Counted from the stretch's first letter, positions 1-9,842 are shown. The stretch: DNA of 64,000 nucleotides from Flavobacterium sp. TR2 (GCF_025252405.1 NZ_CP104307.1:310001-374000); one strand, 5' to 3'. Numbers and translations: made by a program. Notes: generated from the letters alone by a model not told the origin.

Positions 1-954
1 TCCAAAACCTTTTGGTTTTTTGGACTCCAAATCACCAAAAGTCAAAATATGATTTTTAGGCAGATCTTTATTTACAGCCAATGATTTCTCAAAAATTTGT
101 TTTAACGAAGAAAAATTTTGATTATCGTTTTTATCAATAGGATTAGAAATTGCGCTCGCAATATTTCTTACTGCCGACACTAATTCTTTTGTTTCGGAAA
201 TAGTTAATGAAGATTTTGAATCTGGTCCAAAAATTGCCCTATCAAAAACGACATGAAATTCCAAAATACTTGCTCCTAAAGAAGTCGCAGCTATACATGT
301 TTCTATTTTTGCTGAATGATCAGAAAAACCAATGGGCACATTATAGCGTTTTTTCAATTCTTCAATTACGTTTAATCCGTATTGTTCAGGTTTGGTTGGA
401 TATGAAGTAGTACATTGGAGAATGGAAAACTCCACATTTCTTTCTTTTAAAAATTCAACAGTTTTGTCTAGTTCCCCAAATGAACTCATTCCTGATGATA
501 AAATTAGAGGTTTTCTTGTATGCGCAATTTTTTCTAAAATCAGAAAATTATTAACCTCTCCAGAACCTATTTTGTATTGTTCAACTCCAAGTTCTTCTAA
601 CCAATCAACTGCCAAATTACTAAAAGGAGAACAAATAAATTTTAAACCTACCTCATCACAATGTTTTTTTATGCCTCTCCATTGTTCTAAGGAAAACCCC
701 ATTCGTTTCCAATAATCGAATCTTGATTGATCCTCCAATGAAAATTTTACCCGAAAAGGTTCATGCTCACTACTTTCAGCTTCAGCAATATGCATCTGAA
801 ATTTCACAGCATCAATACCTGTTTGAGCCAAAGCATCTATATATGAATGTAGAATTCCAAGGCTACCTTCATGCGCCTGACCTATTTCGGCAATAATAAA
901 TGGTTGCAAATTTGATTTCACCTTATTGTTTTCTGTTTTTATGGATGGATTCAT
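1..954 (-). CDS. NeuB-family sialic acid synthase (N-acetylneuraminate/legionaminate synthase-like), 3' end cut by window edge
   Basis: The visible 318 residues start MNPSIKTENNK and reach the C-terminal SAF-like domain (SLAVNKDLPKNHILT, then KKPKGFG), so roughly 30 residues are missing beyond base 1. NeuB-family enzymes condense phosphoenolpyruvate with a 6-carbon amino sugar to give a nonulosonic acid. Visible family hallmarks are FIIAEIGQAHEG near residues 19-30, AVKFQ, FICSPF, YKIGSGE, LSSGM and GFSDHS. The substrate (ManNAc, a legionaminic or a pseudaminic precursor) cannot be told from sequence alone. The gene follows a run of glycosyltransferases and is separated from the previous one by 68 bp. 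No CMP-sugar synthetase is inside the window; it may lie beyond base 1. Family call is firm, substrate is open. Confidence 0.88.
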   Translation of the reverse strand, partial: MNPSIKTENNKVKSNLQPFIIAEIGQAHEGSLGILHSYIDALAQTGIDAVKFQMHIAEAESSEHEPFRVKFSLEDQSRFDYWKRMGFSLEQWRGIKKHCDEVGLKFICSPFSNLAVDWLEELGVEQYKIGSGEVNNFLILEKIAHTRKPLILSSGMSSFGELDKTVEFLKERNVEFSILQCTTSYPTKPEQYGLNVIEELKKRYNVPIGFSDHSAKIETCIAATSLGASILEFHVVFDRAIFGPDSKSSLTISETKELVSAVRNIASAISNPIDKNDNQNFSSLKQIFEKSLAVNKDLPKNHILTFGDLESKKPKGFG

Positions 955-1022
955 TCTTCCAATCTATTTTCATGTTTAAAATGACACCTTGACAATTGAT
1001 ATTGCCATTGATTGTCCAATAA

Positions 1023-2129
1023 TTATTTACTTGCTAATCTTAGTCTTGCTTTTTCAATGATTTCATTCATTCCAATATTCCATTTTTCCGAAGAATACAA
1101 ATCATTAGGGATTTCTGGAGTCACAAATTTTCCTGCTAAAAAATCATTTATTGCATCGACCCATTCCGAAACAAAATGTGGATTTTCTATTAATTTACCT
1201 AATTTCCCATATTGCAAAACTTCGGGTACCCCTCCCATTGCCGATGCTATACAATAATTACCACAGTGCAAGGCTTCAATTAAACTAAGCCCAAAACCTT
1301 CCTGACAAAGTGTTGAAAAAAGATAACAGTCTGATGCTTTAAGGTAATTTGATAATTCATCATTTGGCATTCTTCCTAAAAACTTGACGCCCTCAATTTC
1401 GTCCTTTCTCTCACATCCTATAACTAGCAGAACTATATTCTTTTGAGAATTATAGATATTTGCCCATGCTTCTAAAATAATGTGCAATCCTTTCTTCGGC
1501 CGATCTTGTGAGCACCAAATAAAGACTTTTTTATTCTCTACATGAATTTTTTTTCTTAGGTCTTCTCTTTCAACAATAGATGCTTTTTTAAACTTTGTAG
1601 TATCTATACCGTTATGAAGAACAGAAAAATGGCAGGGTAAAACATTTATTTTTTTTTTGTGTTCCTTATAACTATCATAAGTTAAAACGGTCAATTCATT
1701 TATAACATCATAAAAATTAATTCCTGAATTTGATTTAATGTATGGAGAAAATCCATGATAAAAAAAATGGATATAACAATTGGTTAAAACTTTTTTAGAA
1801 ACCAAATAATCATGAACAGGCTCCACCATTCCATAATTATCAATAATCTGAATTATGTATTTCTCATTTGGTTGAATAATCTTAGCTAAAGCCCTAAGAT
1901 ATTGCTGATTTTTACGCTTAAATACTCTTTGCTGCAATTTGTCCAGAAAAGTTTCCTGAACAAAATAATATTGTATAGAATTATTTTTTTTGCTTGTTTC
2001 AGGGCAAACAATATAATCTAATTTATGGTCATTTTCCAGATAATTGTTATACAATGCTGGCCAACTTCCTATTTTTGAATAAGGAAGAGCCACTTGAGAT
2101 ATTAGAATAACTTTTATTGACTCATTCAT
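1023..2129 (-). CDS. Glycosyltransferase, GT4-type (368 aa)
   Basis: This is a GT-B fold glycosyltransferase predicted to add a sugar to a lipid-linked glycan at the cytoplasmic face of the inner membrane. The C-terminal Rossmann half shows the GT4 pattern: VFIWCSQDRPKKGLHIILEAW in the nucleotide-sugar domain entry, LGRMPNDELSNYLKASDCYL, then FGLSLIEALHCGNYCIAS, which is the family's E-x7-E donor-binding region, followed by GGVPEVL. Length of 368 is normal. It begins 5 bp after the preceding glycosyltransferase gene and is followed by neuB after 68 bp, in which a short inverted repeat sits. Donor and acceptor are unknown. Confidence 0.85.
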   Translation of the reverse strand: MNESIKVILISQVALPYSKIGSWPALYNNYLENDHKLDYIVCPETSKKNNSIQYYFVQETFLDKLQQRVFKRKNQQYLRALAKIIQPNEKYIIQIIDNYGMVEPVHDYLVSKKVLTNCYIHFFYHGFSPYIKSNSGINFYDVINELTVLTYDSYKEHKKKINVLPCHFSVLHNGIDTTKFKKASIVEREDLRKKIHVENKKVFIWCSQDRPKKGLHIILEAWANIYNSQKNIVLLVIGCERKDEIEGVKFLGRMPNDELSNYLKASDCYLFSTLCQEGFGLSLIEALHCGNYCIASAMGGVPEVLQYGKLGKLIENPHFVSEWVDAINDFLAGKFVTPEIPNDLYSSEKWNIGMNEIIEKARLRLASK

Positions 2130-2134
2130 TTTTA

Positions 2135-3154
2135 TTAATATTTTGCAGCTTCCTTGCTTGAAAGTCCTTTATATTTTATACAATACCTCCAAATCTTCTT
2201 TTGTGCAATGATCCTTGAAAATATTGTGTTTTTTATAAAAAATTCAAATTTTGAGGTTCTAATATTTTTCAAAATAATTGGTTTCTCATCAACATAATTA
2301 TTTGATTTTAAAGCACCTAAAACTTCTTTCATCCATTGTTCTTCTACATTTCCTAAATGATATGCAAAATTATCTTCTGTAGAAAGTCTCCACATTCCTT
2401 TTCTAATGACTGGTAAATCTAACAATTTCTTTTCGCTTTCTCCTCCAAGGACGAAATCTGAATATTTCAAATTATTTTTTTCAAAAGCTTCTTTTCTATA
2501 AGTCGTAACAAAGTGTCCTGCTCCAACTACTGCTCTACTATTTTTATTAGAAACCGTAAGGTATTTTTCGAGATGTGCCTCATTATAAAATCTAGAATTC
2601 CCAACACTTTCAGCAAACGCTTTTAAGGCCTTTGGGTTTTTAACTTTTGAAAAATAAAGCGATTTTGAAAAAAATAACTCGAACCAAATATTAGATGTAT
2701 AATTTTTGAGAGAACGTGAAGAAGGAGTTGGACAAACCGCTCCGGTTTTAGGAAAATTTTCAAAAACCTTATAGGTTTCTTCCTGCCAATCATTTAAAAA
2801 AAGAACATCACTATCAGACACCGTTATAAGAGAAAAATCATGACCCGAAATACCTTTTAAGACAGCATTAAGTTTTCCGATATTAGAAGTATGAATAATT
2901 TCATGTATCTTTCCAATTCGGTACAATTCATCTAGATAATCAACTACATCTCTGCAACTTCCATTATTAACTAAAGTTATAAATGTTCTAGAATGGGCTG
3001 TCTTCAATAAAGATTCCAAACAATATTTTAGAATCTGAAAACTTTCTCTAAAATATCCATTAAAATTTGGTATATAAATAGGGATAATTACCTGATGAAA
3101 AAAATAGTTCGGCTCTCGCTGTTTATCTTTATTTGGGTTAAAATCTATTCGCAT
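2135..3154 (-). CDS. Glycosyltransferase family 2 (339 aa)
   Basis: A GT-A fold transferase. The N-terminal domain has the strand VIIPIYIPN near residues 22-30, an LVNNGS segment (61-66) in place of the usual DDGS, and the metal-binding DSD at 114-116 (TVSDSDVLFL). An inverting GT2 role in glycan assembly follows from the family. The acid residue that normally follows the second strand is replaced by Asn here, as in several GT2 subfamilies. It shares one base with the upstream gene (stop/start overlap at 3154) and lies 5 bp before the next, so the genes are almost certainly cotranscribed. Substrate not predictable. Confidence 0.82.
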   Translation of the reverse strand: MRIDFNPNKDKQREPNYFFHQVIIPIYIPNFNGYFRESFQILKYCLESLLKTAHSRTFITLVNNGSCRDVVDYLDELYRIGKIHEIIHTSNIGKLNAVLKGISGHDFSLITVSDSDVLFLNDWQEETYKVFENFPKTGAVCPTPSSRSLKNYTSNIWFELFFSKSLYFSKVKNPKALKAFAESVGNSRFYNEAHLEKYLTVSNKNSRAVVGAGHFVTTYRKEAFEKNNLKYSDFVLGGESEKKLLDLPVIRKGMWRLSTEDNFAYHLGNVEEQWMKEVLGALKSNNYVDEKPIILKNIRTSKFEFFIKNTIFSRIIAQKKIWRYCIKYKGLSSKEAAKY

Positions 3155-4158
3155 CAGTTCTCGATTAACTCTCTACAATTAACCTTAAAGTAAATTAATT
3201 GATATCCTTTTCCAAAAAATGAAACCAGTAAAAAACCAACTAGAATTTTAATTTTATGAAAAATAGAAATACGACTTTTTTTTAAAAGAAAAAACAATTG
3301 GCTAAAATCATGGCAACATTCAATTATAGATCTTTTATTTATTTTTTGAATTTCATAAAATAAATTAAGCTGTCGAGATAATAAATAATCATAAATTAGA
3401 TTTTCATCTTTTATCTTAATTTTTTTTATTTCTAATTCCACTTTTTTAAAGAATCTTACTTTTGAATATAAAGTAGGAAGAAGATTTTTTTTGTCTTGAG
3501 TTATACTCATATTACCTCTTCTAACTTTATAAAGAATATCATCTGAATAATAATATTTTGGTCTTAAAATTATAACTCTAAAATGAAAATCTGACTCATC
3601 ACTATTTGACAGCTCTTCATCAAATAATAAATTATTGCACCTTAAAAATTCCTTTCTCCATAAAGGCGCCGCAGTTAAAAAAAAATGATTTTTGAAAAGA
3701 TACGAGCTAATAGGATTATCAGAAGCATTTCTATTTGCTTTATTAATATATGTTTTATCAGTTCCCTCTATAAAAGTCTCAGATAAACAAACACAAAAAT
3801 CTAGGTTTTTATTTTGCTCTAAATAATTGCATTGCTTTTGTAAGAAATCAGGAAGCATAATATCATCACTATCGAACCATTTTATGAATTCTCCACTACT
3901 CATTTCAAAACCGTAATTTCTGCACGAATTAGCTCCTTTTTTCTTTTCAGGTGGTCTATTATAAAATTTAAATCTTGAATCTTTTAAATAAGGAATTAAA
4001 ACCTCAGAAATATTATCTTCACTACCATCATCAACTATGATACATTCCCAATTTTTATAGGTTTGTCCTAATACACTATTTAGAGTTTCTACTAGTACAT
4101 CTACTCGATTATAAGTAGGAATTATTATTGAAATTTTATTATGACTGTTTAACTGCAT
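3154..4158 (-). CDS. Glycosyltransferase family 2 (334 aa)
   Basis: A classic GT2: ISIIIPTYNR at residues 9-18, VDDGSEDN at 42-49 and the metal-binding WFDSDD at 94-99. A C-terminal hydrophobic stretch near residue 300 (ILVGFLLVSFF) may associate with the membrane. The start at 4158 is an ATG lying 20 bp inside the end of the FkbM methyltransferase gene. The overlap suggests translational coupling. It probably transfers one sugar onto the ABC-exported glycan. Donor unknown. Confidence 0.87.
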   Translation of the reverse strand: MQLNSHNKISIIIPTYNRVDVLVETLNSVLGQTYKNWECIIVDDGSEDNISEVLIPYLKDSRFKFYNRPPEKKKGANSCRNYGFEMSSGEFIKWFDSDDIMLPDFLQKQCNYLEQNKNLDFCVCLSETFIEGTDKTYINKANRNASDNPISSYLFKNHFFLTAAPLWRKEFLRCNNLLFDEELSNSDESDFHFRVIILRPKYYYSDDILYKVRRGNMSITQDKKNLLPTLYSKVRFFKKVELEIKKIKIKDENLIYDYLLSRQLNLFYEIQKINKRSIIECCHDFSQLFFLLKKSRISIFHKIKILVGFLLVSFFGKGYQLIYFKVNCRELIEN

Positions 4159-5017
4159 AAATCATTCCAGATACTGGGGTTAAATAATTATTAAAAACCG
4201 TAAAGTTATTTCTAATCAAAATCGAATTAATTTCATCTGCTCCTTTATCATGCCATTCAATCATAAATATACTTATATGGTTTAATATTTCACCCTTCAT
4301 CATATTTTCAAAAATTTCATATTCTGCACCTTCACAATCCATTTTAACAACAAAACTCACATCATGATTCGATTTTATAATTGGCATTAAAATTTTTGAA
4401 ACATCTTTTAAGACAACTTTCGTCAGTACCTTATTTGCTAAATCATTTTGGCCTTGACGCAAACCACTTCTACCTTTTCTTTCATTATCAAATACAAAAA
4501 CCACCTCTTTATCTTCTCCCGCTAATCCAAAGTTGTATGAAGTAATTTTATTGCTCTGCAATGGATTAAGCTGAAAATTCTTTTTGGCTTGGACATAAGT
4601 TTCTTCAACAGGTTCAAATGAATAAATTTGCTTAATATATTCTTTTTTAGAGAAAAAGAGTGTTGATAAACCAACATTTGCTCCTATATCAAACAAAATC
4701 ACATCTTTATGTGTAAAAAATTCATAATCCAAAGAAATATACACTTCATTTAAAATAAAAAATTCTTCTCGCGTATGAATTATAAACTTCTGATTATCAA
4801 AAAAAACCAAAAAACCATCATTTATTCTTTCTATTTTAAATTCTGGAAATTTAATTTTTAAGTTCTTTATAGAGTCATATGAATCTACAAGTAATTCATA
4901 ATTGACAACTAAATTACAAAAAGAACTTAAATGCTTTATTCTTCTTTTTCTTTCTCTGTTTTTATTTTGAATTTTGAAGCCTAGTTTATTAGCTAGCCCA
5001 TAAATCGATTTTCTCAT
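4139..5017 (-). CDS. FkbM-family methyltransferase (292 aa)
   Basis: A SAM-dependent methyltransferase of the FkbM family, which O-methylates sugars or polyketides. The SAM-binding core is visible: LFDIGANVGLSTLFFSKK, the acidic end of strand 2 in YSFEPVEETY, and the family hallmark VVKMDCEGAEYEIFENM, then MIEWHDKG. In glycan loci such enzymes methylate an individual residue or cap a chain end, which for ABC-exported O-antigens can set chain length. That latter role is inference here. It overlaps the downstream GT2 by 20 bp and follows another GT2 after 20 bp. Confidence 0.87.
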   Translation of the reverse strand: MRKSIYGLANKLGFKIQNKNRERKRRIKHLSSFCNLVVNYELLVDSYDSIKNLKIKFPEFKIERINDGFLVFFDNQKFIIHTREEFFILNEVYISLDYEFFTHKDVILFDIGANVGLSTLFFSKKEYIKQIYSFEPVEETYVQAKKNFQLNPLQSNKITSYNFGLAGEDKEVVFVFDNERKGRSGLRQGQNDLANKVLTKVVLKDVSKILMPIIKSNHDVSFVVKMDCEGAEYEIFENMMKGEILNHISIFMIEWHDKGADEINSILIRNNFTVFNNYLTPVSGMIYAVKQS

Positions 5018-5037
5018 AGTAATTCAAATAGCATTAT

Positions 5038-5934
5038 TTATTTTTTAATTTTGTTAAAAAAAACAACGATTATTAGGCTTTTAAAATTAGTCCATCTTAA
5101 AAACCAAAAAGTATCAAGTTCAAAAAGGATTTTAAGTGATAAAAAACAATGCTGTTTAATATGATTTATTTGCTTAATACATATTTTACTTAAAAGTTTC
5201 TTATAGATAGTATTCGAAATTTTATTCTTCTTTTTTTGCTTTAATAAAATTTCTTTTAAATAAAGATCTAGTTTGTAATATTTCTTCTTATCAGATGATA
5301 TGTTTTTAGAATGAACCCTATATTTTACTAGTGGCTCATCTATATAATAAAATTTAGTTTCAAAAGAACATCTAGTCCAATATTCAGTATCTTCTCCTGC
5401 AGGTGGCATCTTTTCATTAAAATATCCAACCTTCTCAATAATGCTTCTTTTAATTAGTGGTGTAGATGACATTATAGTCCAATTACCTATCATTTTCATT
5501 CGAACGTCACCATGCTTTATGTCAATTGATCCTGGTCTCCCTATAATTTTATCTTGTACAATACCATACTCGTTTATTACCTGACAATAAGAATGAACTA
5601 ATCCAAAATCTGGATTAGTTTCTAATATTTTAACTTGTATTCCTAGTTTTTGAGGAAGCCATAAGTCATCATCATCAACAAAGGCAATATATTTTCCAGA
5701 AGCCTTTTGAATACCTGTATTTCTTGGAGCAGCTGGTCCTCCAGTATTTTTTATTTTATAATAACGTACTTTATCAAATTTTGAACAAATAATTTCATTT
5801 TCGTTGTTTGGTGTACCATCATCTACAACAATTATTTCAAAGTCCTGATAAGTTTGTCTTACAATACTTTCCAATGTTAAAGCCAAATATTTAGCTCTGT
5901 TATATGTTGGAATAATTACCGATACAGTTGGCAT
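5038..5934 (-). CDS. Glycosyltransferase family 2 (298 aa)
   Basis: GT2 fold: VSVIIPTYNR at residues 4-13, VVDDGTPNN at 37-44, a GGPAAPRNTGI segment typical of the family and the acidic metal-binding FVDDDDLW at 86-92. The C-terminal third is Lys- and Ile-rich with a basic hydrophobic tail. It overlaps the upstream GT2 by 19 bp, indicating coupled translation. A single sugar transfer in the ABC-exported glycan is the likely role; donor unknown. Confidence 0.88.
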   Translation of the reverse strand: MPTVSVIIPTYNRAKYLALTLESIVRQTYQDFEIIVVDDGTPNNENEIICSKFDKVRYYKIKNTGGPAAPRNTGIQKASGKYIAFVDDDDLWLPQKLGIQVKILETNPDFGLVHSYCQVINEYGIVQDKIIGRPGSIDIKHGDVRMKMIGNWTIMSSTPLIKRSIIEKVGYFNEKMPPAGEDTEYWTRCSFETKFYYIDEPLVKYRVHSKNISSDKKKYYKLDLYLKEILLKQKKKNKISNTIYKKLLSKICIKQINHIKQHCFLSLKILFELDTFWFLRWTNFKSLIIVVFFNKIKK

Positions 5935-6848
5935 AAAGATTTTATTATTTTTTTTATGAAAATTTTACAGCTTGAATTCACATAATAATAAGTAATCTCT
6001 CGCTGATTAAAACCTTCTATTTTTTTTAATGCATTCATTGAAAATGTAGAATTTTGGACAAAATAATAAATTACAGCTTTTAACTTTTCTTTTGAAACCC
6101 TAAAATAATTACTATAAAAAATAATCTCATCAAATAATACCTGTTTATAAAGTAATTGATTTTTTGTAGTAGTTGATCCTTCGTGTCTTCTAAAAAAATT
6201 TAATTTTTTGTTTAAAAAACTAAAATCTTTATTTTTTACTAAATAAGACCATAAAAAAAGATCTGACAATTGTTTTTGCTGAAATATTTCAATCGGAATT
6301 TCAGTTAAAGGTTTTCTAAAAACAACACTACTTCCATTTGTTATTAATGGATTTAGAGGCATTGAATTTAATAAAATTTTATTGTTAAAGATTCCAAATT
6401 CTTCTATAGCTACTTTTAAAACTGATGTTCTTTTGGAGCTATCATATAGATATTCTTTGTTTTTATCAACATAATTAGAATCACAAAATGCTAAAGCAAT
6501 CTGCGGATTATTTTCTAAAACATTTATCATTTTATCCAGAAAATTAATACTCGAATAATCATCCGTTTCTGCTATCCAAATATATTCGGTATCAGCCAAT
6601 TCAATTCCCTTCTGCCAGGAGAAATAACCACTTCCTGAATTTTTCTCATTAACAATAAAGTATTTTACCTTAAAATCGGTATTTTGCCCAAGAAAACTTG
6701 AAATTATCGGAACACTATCATCCGTAGATTGATCATCAATTATAATTGCTTCCCAATTTTTGTAAGTTTGATTATGTATGCTTTTTAATCTTTCTAGCAA
6801 AAATTCACTATGATTATAACTTGGTAATATTATCGAAACTTTAACCAT
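5916..6848 (-). CDS. Glycosyltransferase family 2 (310 aa)
   Basis: GT2 fold: VSIILPSYNH at residues 4-13, IIDDQSTDDS at 36-45, and a metal-binding ETDD at 94-97 (IWIAETDDYS). The last domain is unusually rich in Lys, Phe and Tyr, in keeping with membrane association. The start codon at 6848 lies 8 bp within the end of the upstream gene. Function in detail is unknown; context places it in the same glycan pathway as its neighbours. Confidence 0.86.
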   Translation of the reverse strand: MVKVSIILPSYNHSEFLLERLKSIHNQTYKNWEAIIIDDQSTDDSVPIISSFLGQNTDFKVKYFIVNEKNSGSGYFSWQKGIELADTEYIWIAETDDYSSINFLDKMINVLENNPQIALAFCDSNYVDKNKEYLYDSSKRTSVLKVAIEEFGIFNNKILLNSMPLNPLITNGSSVVFRKPLTEIPIEIFQQKQLSDLFLWSYLVKNKDFSFLNKKLNFFRRHEGSTTTKNQLLYKQVLFDEIIFYSNYFRVSKEKLKAVIYYFVQNSTFSMNALKKIEGFNQREITYYYVNSSCKIFIKKIIKSLCQLYR

Positions 6849-7701
6849 TAACTTTAAATTTCATTTTTAATGTATCGATTTTTAATTTCAATATTTGATA
6901 ATTTAATTTATCAAAAGGGCTATAAGCAATGTTGAATATCCATAAATTAGAAGGTACCATTTTATTATCTAGACACAATTCTAAAAATTTTTTTAATGCC
7001 AAGGATGCTAAGTTCTTATTTTTATGATCAATACTTTTTGGCAGTTTTTTTTTATACAAATCATGAAATTTAATAACTCCATTTATAAAATCTAGATTTG
7101 TATTTCCAATGGAAAAATGTTCTATTAAAATCTGATCGGTTACTACAATATGATGCCCTACATCTAAAACGTCAATGCTAATACCTAAATCGTAACAATG
7201 AAAACCTATAATTTCTTCATTAAAATGAACTCCTATACTTTTTTTAAGAGCTATAAAAACTCCGTCAATTGCTACAACTTTTTCGACATGATTTTCATTA
7301 AAACCTAGTTTAAAATGACTCGTTGGTTTATGTGGATAATGCTGAATCAAATTAATATTTAAAAAATCTTCTTTCGTATGCCAAAATGCGCTCGGGTATT
7401 TGCTTTTATACTTTGTTCCAGCAACTCCCATCAATCCAATTTTTGGGTTTAAATTAAATATATTCACAAGAATTTTTCCCCAATTTATAGTGTGAAAAAG
7501 GACATCTTCATGAACAAAAACCAAATATTCATATTTTGACTTATTAATTCCTATATTATAAGCTTTAGTTATTGATAAGTTCTTTATAGAATTATCGATT
7601 CTTATAATTTCATAAGCAATTACTCCTATTGTTTCTTTAATACTTTTTTGTATTTGAGAAAACAGATTAAGATCTTTGGAACATATAATTATTGAAATCA
7701 T
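6841..7701 (-). CDS. GT2-like glycosyltransferase with HEDV motif (286 aa)
   Basis: A divergent GT-A protein. ISIIICSKD at residues 2-10, IIRIDNS at 32-38, then AYNIGINKSKYEYLVFVHEDVLF with the acidic metal site in HEDV at 64-67. This pattern (start SIIICS, HEDV instead of DDD) matches the 'glycosyltransferase like family' Pfam group Glyco_tranf_2_5 as I recall it. Upstream is a 138-bp gap, one of the larger spacings in this block, where I could not find a clear promoter. It overlaps the next gene by 8 bp. Donor unknown. Confidence 0.78.
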   Translation of the reverse strand: MISIIICSKDLNLFSQIQKSIKETIGVIAYEIIRIDNSIKNLSITKAYNIGINKSKYEYLVFVHEDVLFHTINWGKILVNIFNLNPKIGLMGVAGTKYKSKYPSAFWHTKEDFLNINLIQHYPHKPTSHFKLGFNENHVEKVVAIDGVFIALKKSIGVHFNEEIIGFHCYDLGISIDVLDVGHHIVVTDQILIEHFSIGNTNLDFINGVIKFHDLYKKKLPKSIDHKNKNLASLALKKFLELCLDNKMVPSNLWIFNIAYSPFDKLNYQILKLKIDTLKMKFKVNG

Positions 7702-7839
7702 ATTCTTTTTAATAGAAATAATTACAGATTAGGAGTTTTCATTTTTTGAATATACCGAAACTTATTATATTAATCATAAGCTGATATTCTCTTAAACGAT
7801 TCAAAATTTTGACTTCAAATGTTACCCAAAAAGCTTTAA

Positions 7840-8976
7840 TTAAACAAGCTGTGATTCATATGTTTCTAGGAAATCAAATATCTCAGGGCACATTTTATCT
7901 GGAGTAAAATTTGAAAAATTTTGTTGATTTATAAGACCATCTTGATATTTCATCTCCGGATTGTTTAGATAATACTCAACTTTGTTCGCCATTTTTTCAA
8001 CTTCAAGATAAGGAACTACAAAACCTCCTCCATTTTTTATAATTTCTGCTATGCCGGTGGCTTTATCAAAACAGATTATTGGTTTATTTAGCATTGCAAC
8101 CTCTATACATACTAAAGGAAAAGGATCTTCTCTAGACGGCATTAAAAATACATCACACTTCTTTAAATAATCATGAGGATTAGGTACTTCTCCAATAAAA
8201 TCTACAAAATCTTCTAATCCCATTTTTTTTATATCAGCCTCAATAACTAATCTATCTGCCAAACTTAATTTACCAATCCAGATAAATTTTATCGTTCTGT
8301 TGTGTTTTTTCGAATGGATAAGTCTTGCAACCTGTAAAAATAAATCTGTGCCTTTCCTCCAATCTACATATCCGCATCCGCATACAATGAATTCTTCGGA
8401 ATTATTTTTTTTTATCGGAATAGCATTTACAATTTTTGAAAACTCATATACTCTTTTTATTTTCTGAGTTTCAACATCCCATTTTTCAGACAACTCATTT
8501 TTTACTAAATCTGAAACTGCAATGAATTTATCTACATTATCTTTTAATTTCTTAAAGTTGGGCAATATCTGCTTTATAACTGTACTTAATTCATGAATAT
8601 GCAGTACCAATTCTGAATTCGAATTTTCTTTTAATTTAGATGCTATTCCTAACGCACCAACAGTGTTAGCATAGATTATATCGTAATCTTCTTTTTTAAT
8701 CTTTTTTAAAAGCATTTTATTCAAATGCTTATCAACTCTCACTTTCATAAATAGCGGAAGCTGATTTTGAAAAATCAATTTGCTGTTTAAATCGTTGATA
8801 CTGTAATATTTTTTTACAAGACTTTTAAAATCGACTGACAGTTTCCCTTCATTTAACACTAGTAAATCAATTTGATAATCCTCATGATTTCGTTTTAGCC
8901 ATTGCATGAAATATAATAAAACTAATGGAGCTCCTGATAATGAATTCTGGTGTGAAATAAATAATATCTTTTTCAT
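7840..8976 (-). CDS. Glycosyltransferase, GT4-type (378 aa)
   Basis: GT-B fold transferase. The N-terminus KKILFISHQNSLSGAPLVLL is the acceptor-domain entry with the SGAP-type loop. The C-terminal half has FIVCGCGYVDWRKGTDLFL, the conserved IGEVPNPHDYLKKCDVFLMP and SREDPFPLVCIEVAMLN carrying the E-x7-E type donor site, then GIAEIIKNGG. Length is normal. It shares one base with the upstream GT2 gene (8976). Role: sugar addition in the ABC-exported glycan, by context. Confidence 0.86.
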   Translation of the reverse strand: MKKILFISHQNSLSGAPLVLLYFMQWLKRNHEDYQIDLLVLNEGKLSVDFKSLVKKYYSINDLNSKLIFQNQLPLFMKVRVDKHLNKMLLKKIKKEDYDIIYANTVGALGIASKLKENSNSELVLHIHELSTVIKQILPNFKKLKDNVDKFIAVSDLVKNELSEKWDVETQKIKRVYEFSKIVNAIPIKKNNSEEFIVCGCGYVDWRKGTDLFLQVARLIHSKKHNRTIKFIWIGKLSLADRLVIEADIKKMGLEDFVDFIGEVPNPHDYLKKCDVFLMPSREDPFPLVCIEVAMLNKPIICFDKATGIAEIIKNGGGFVVPYLEVEKMANKVEYYLNNPEMKYQDGLINQQNFSNFTPDKMCPEIFDFLETYESQLV

Positions 8977-9842
8977 TATCTAAGTTTCTTTTTTAATCTA
9001 ACAAGGATTCTTTTTAAAAGACTCTTATTATTATTTCTTAATTGTTTTAATTCTTGAATTTCTGGCAAATGGCATCTCATCTCATAAATAATAGCGTTTT
9101 TAATTTCTTCATCAAATTTTAGCTTTGTGTAAAAATTGAAAGATTGATAGATATATACCATGCCAATAACTTTAGAATATTCTCTATGTGTATTTGAGAC
9201 TCCTCCTTGATGAAGCCTGTATACAGACATTACTTCATCTATATATTTTATGTTCCCTCTAAGTGATAGTAACAACAATAATGGAATATCTCCACTTTGA
9301 CAATTTACAAACCAATCAGGAAAAACAAAATCAGAATAATTTCTAAAAACAATCGAAGCAGTAGGAATAAACCATTGATGCAGAATATCTTTGGTATCAA
9401 ACTCTAATTTGCCTAATTCTTCTAACATTACCCTCTCATTGTTTTCACTCTTAATGATACTATTATGAAAACATAAACTAAAGTGAGGATTGGAAGACAA
9501 AAAACTAATTTGCTTTTGCAGTTTTAAAGGATCAACCCAATAATCATCGCCTTCACAAAGGGCAATATAATCCCCTTTACAAGCTTTGAGTGCCTGTAAA
9601 AAGTTAACCATCATGCCTACATTTTGATCATGTTTTATATATTTAATCCATGAGCCTCTTTCGTGGTTTTTAATTATATCTTGAATTATTTTATCTGTAT
9701 TATCAGGAGAGCAATCATTAAATAATATTATTTCAATTTCAAAATCAGAGTTTTGCATCAATACCCCTTCTATTGCTTCACGAATATATTTTTCGTGGCC
9801 ATAAGTAATCATACAAACGCTTATAATAGAAGATTTATTCAT
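8976..9842 (-). CDS. Glycosyltransferase family 2 (288 aa), paralogue of the gene just upstream
   Basis: I place the start at 9842, not at the longer frame opening at 9899, because MNKSSIISVC aligns with the start of its neighbour and the ATG forms an ATGA overlap with that gene's stop. GT2 signatures: ISVCMITYGHEKYI, NDCSPDNTD at 42-50 and CEGDDYW at 96-102. The first 102 residues are colinear with the upstream gene without a gap, so the two arose by tandem duplication. The C-terminal acceptor-recognition half has diverged. It probably adds a related sugar to a different acceptor. Confidence 0.87.
   Translation of the reverse strand: MNKSSIISVCMITYGHEKYIREAIEGVLMQNSDFEIEIILFNDCSPDNTDKIIQDIIKNHERGSWIKYIKHDQNVGMMVNFLQALKACKGDYIALCEGDDYWVDPLKLQKQISFLSSNPHFSLCFHNSIIKSENNERVMLEELGKLEFDTKDILHQWFIPTASIVFRNYSDFVFPDWFVNCQSGDIPLLLLLSLRGNIKYIDEVMSVYRLHQGGVSNTHREYSKVIGMVYIYQSFNFYTKLKFDEEIKNAIIYEMRCHLPEIQELKQLRNNNKSLLKRILVRLKKKLR

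Noticed and set aside
392..715. Plus-strand open frame of 107 codons
   Set aside because: Lies antisense within the NeuB-family gene and shows no recognisable protein features.
991..1016. Inverted repeat GACAAT/ATTGTC between the GT4 gene and neuB
   Set aside because: Only 6-bp arms, 14-nt loop and no T-run; may be chance in AT-rich DNA.
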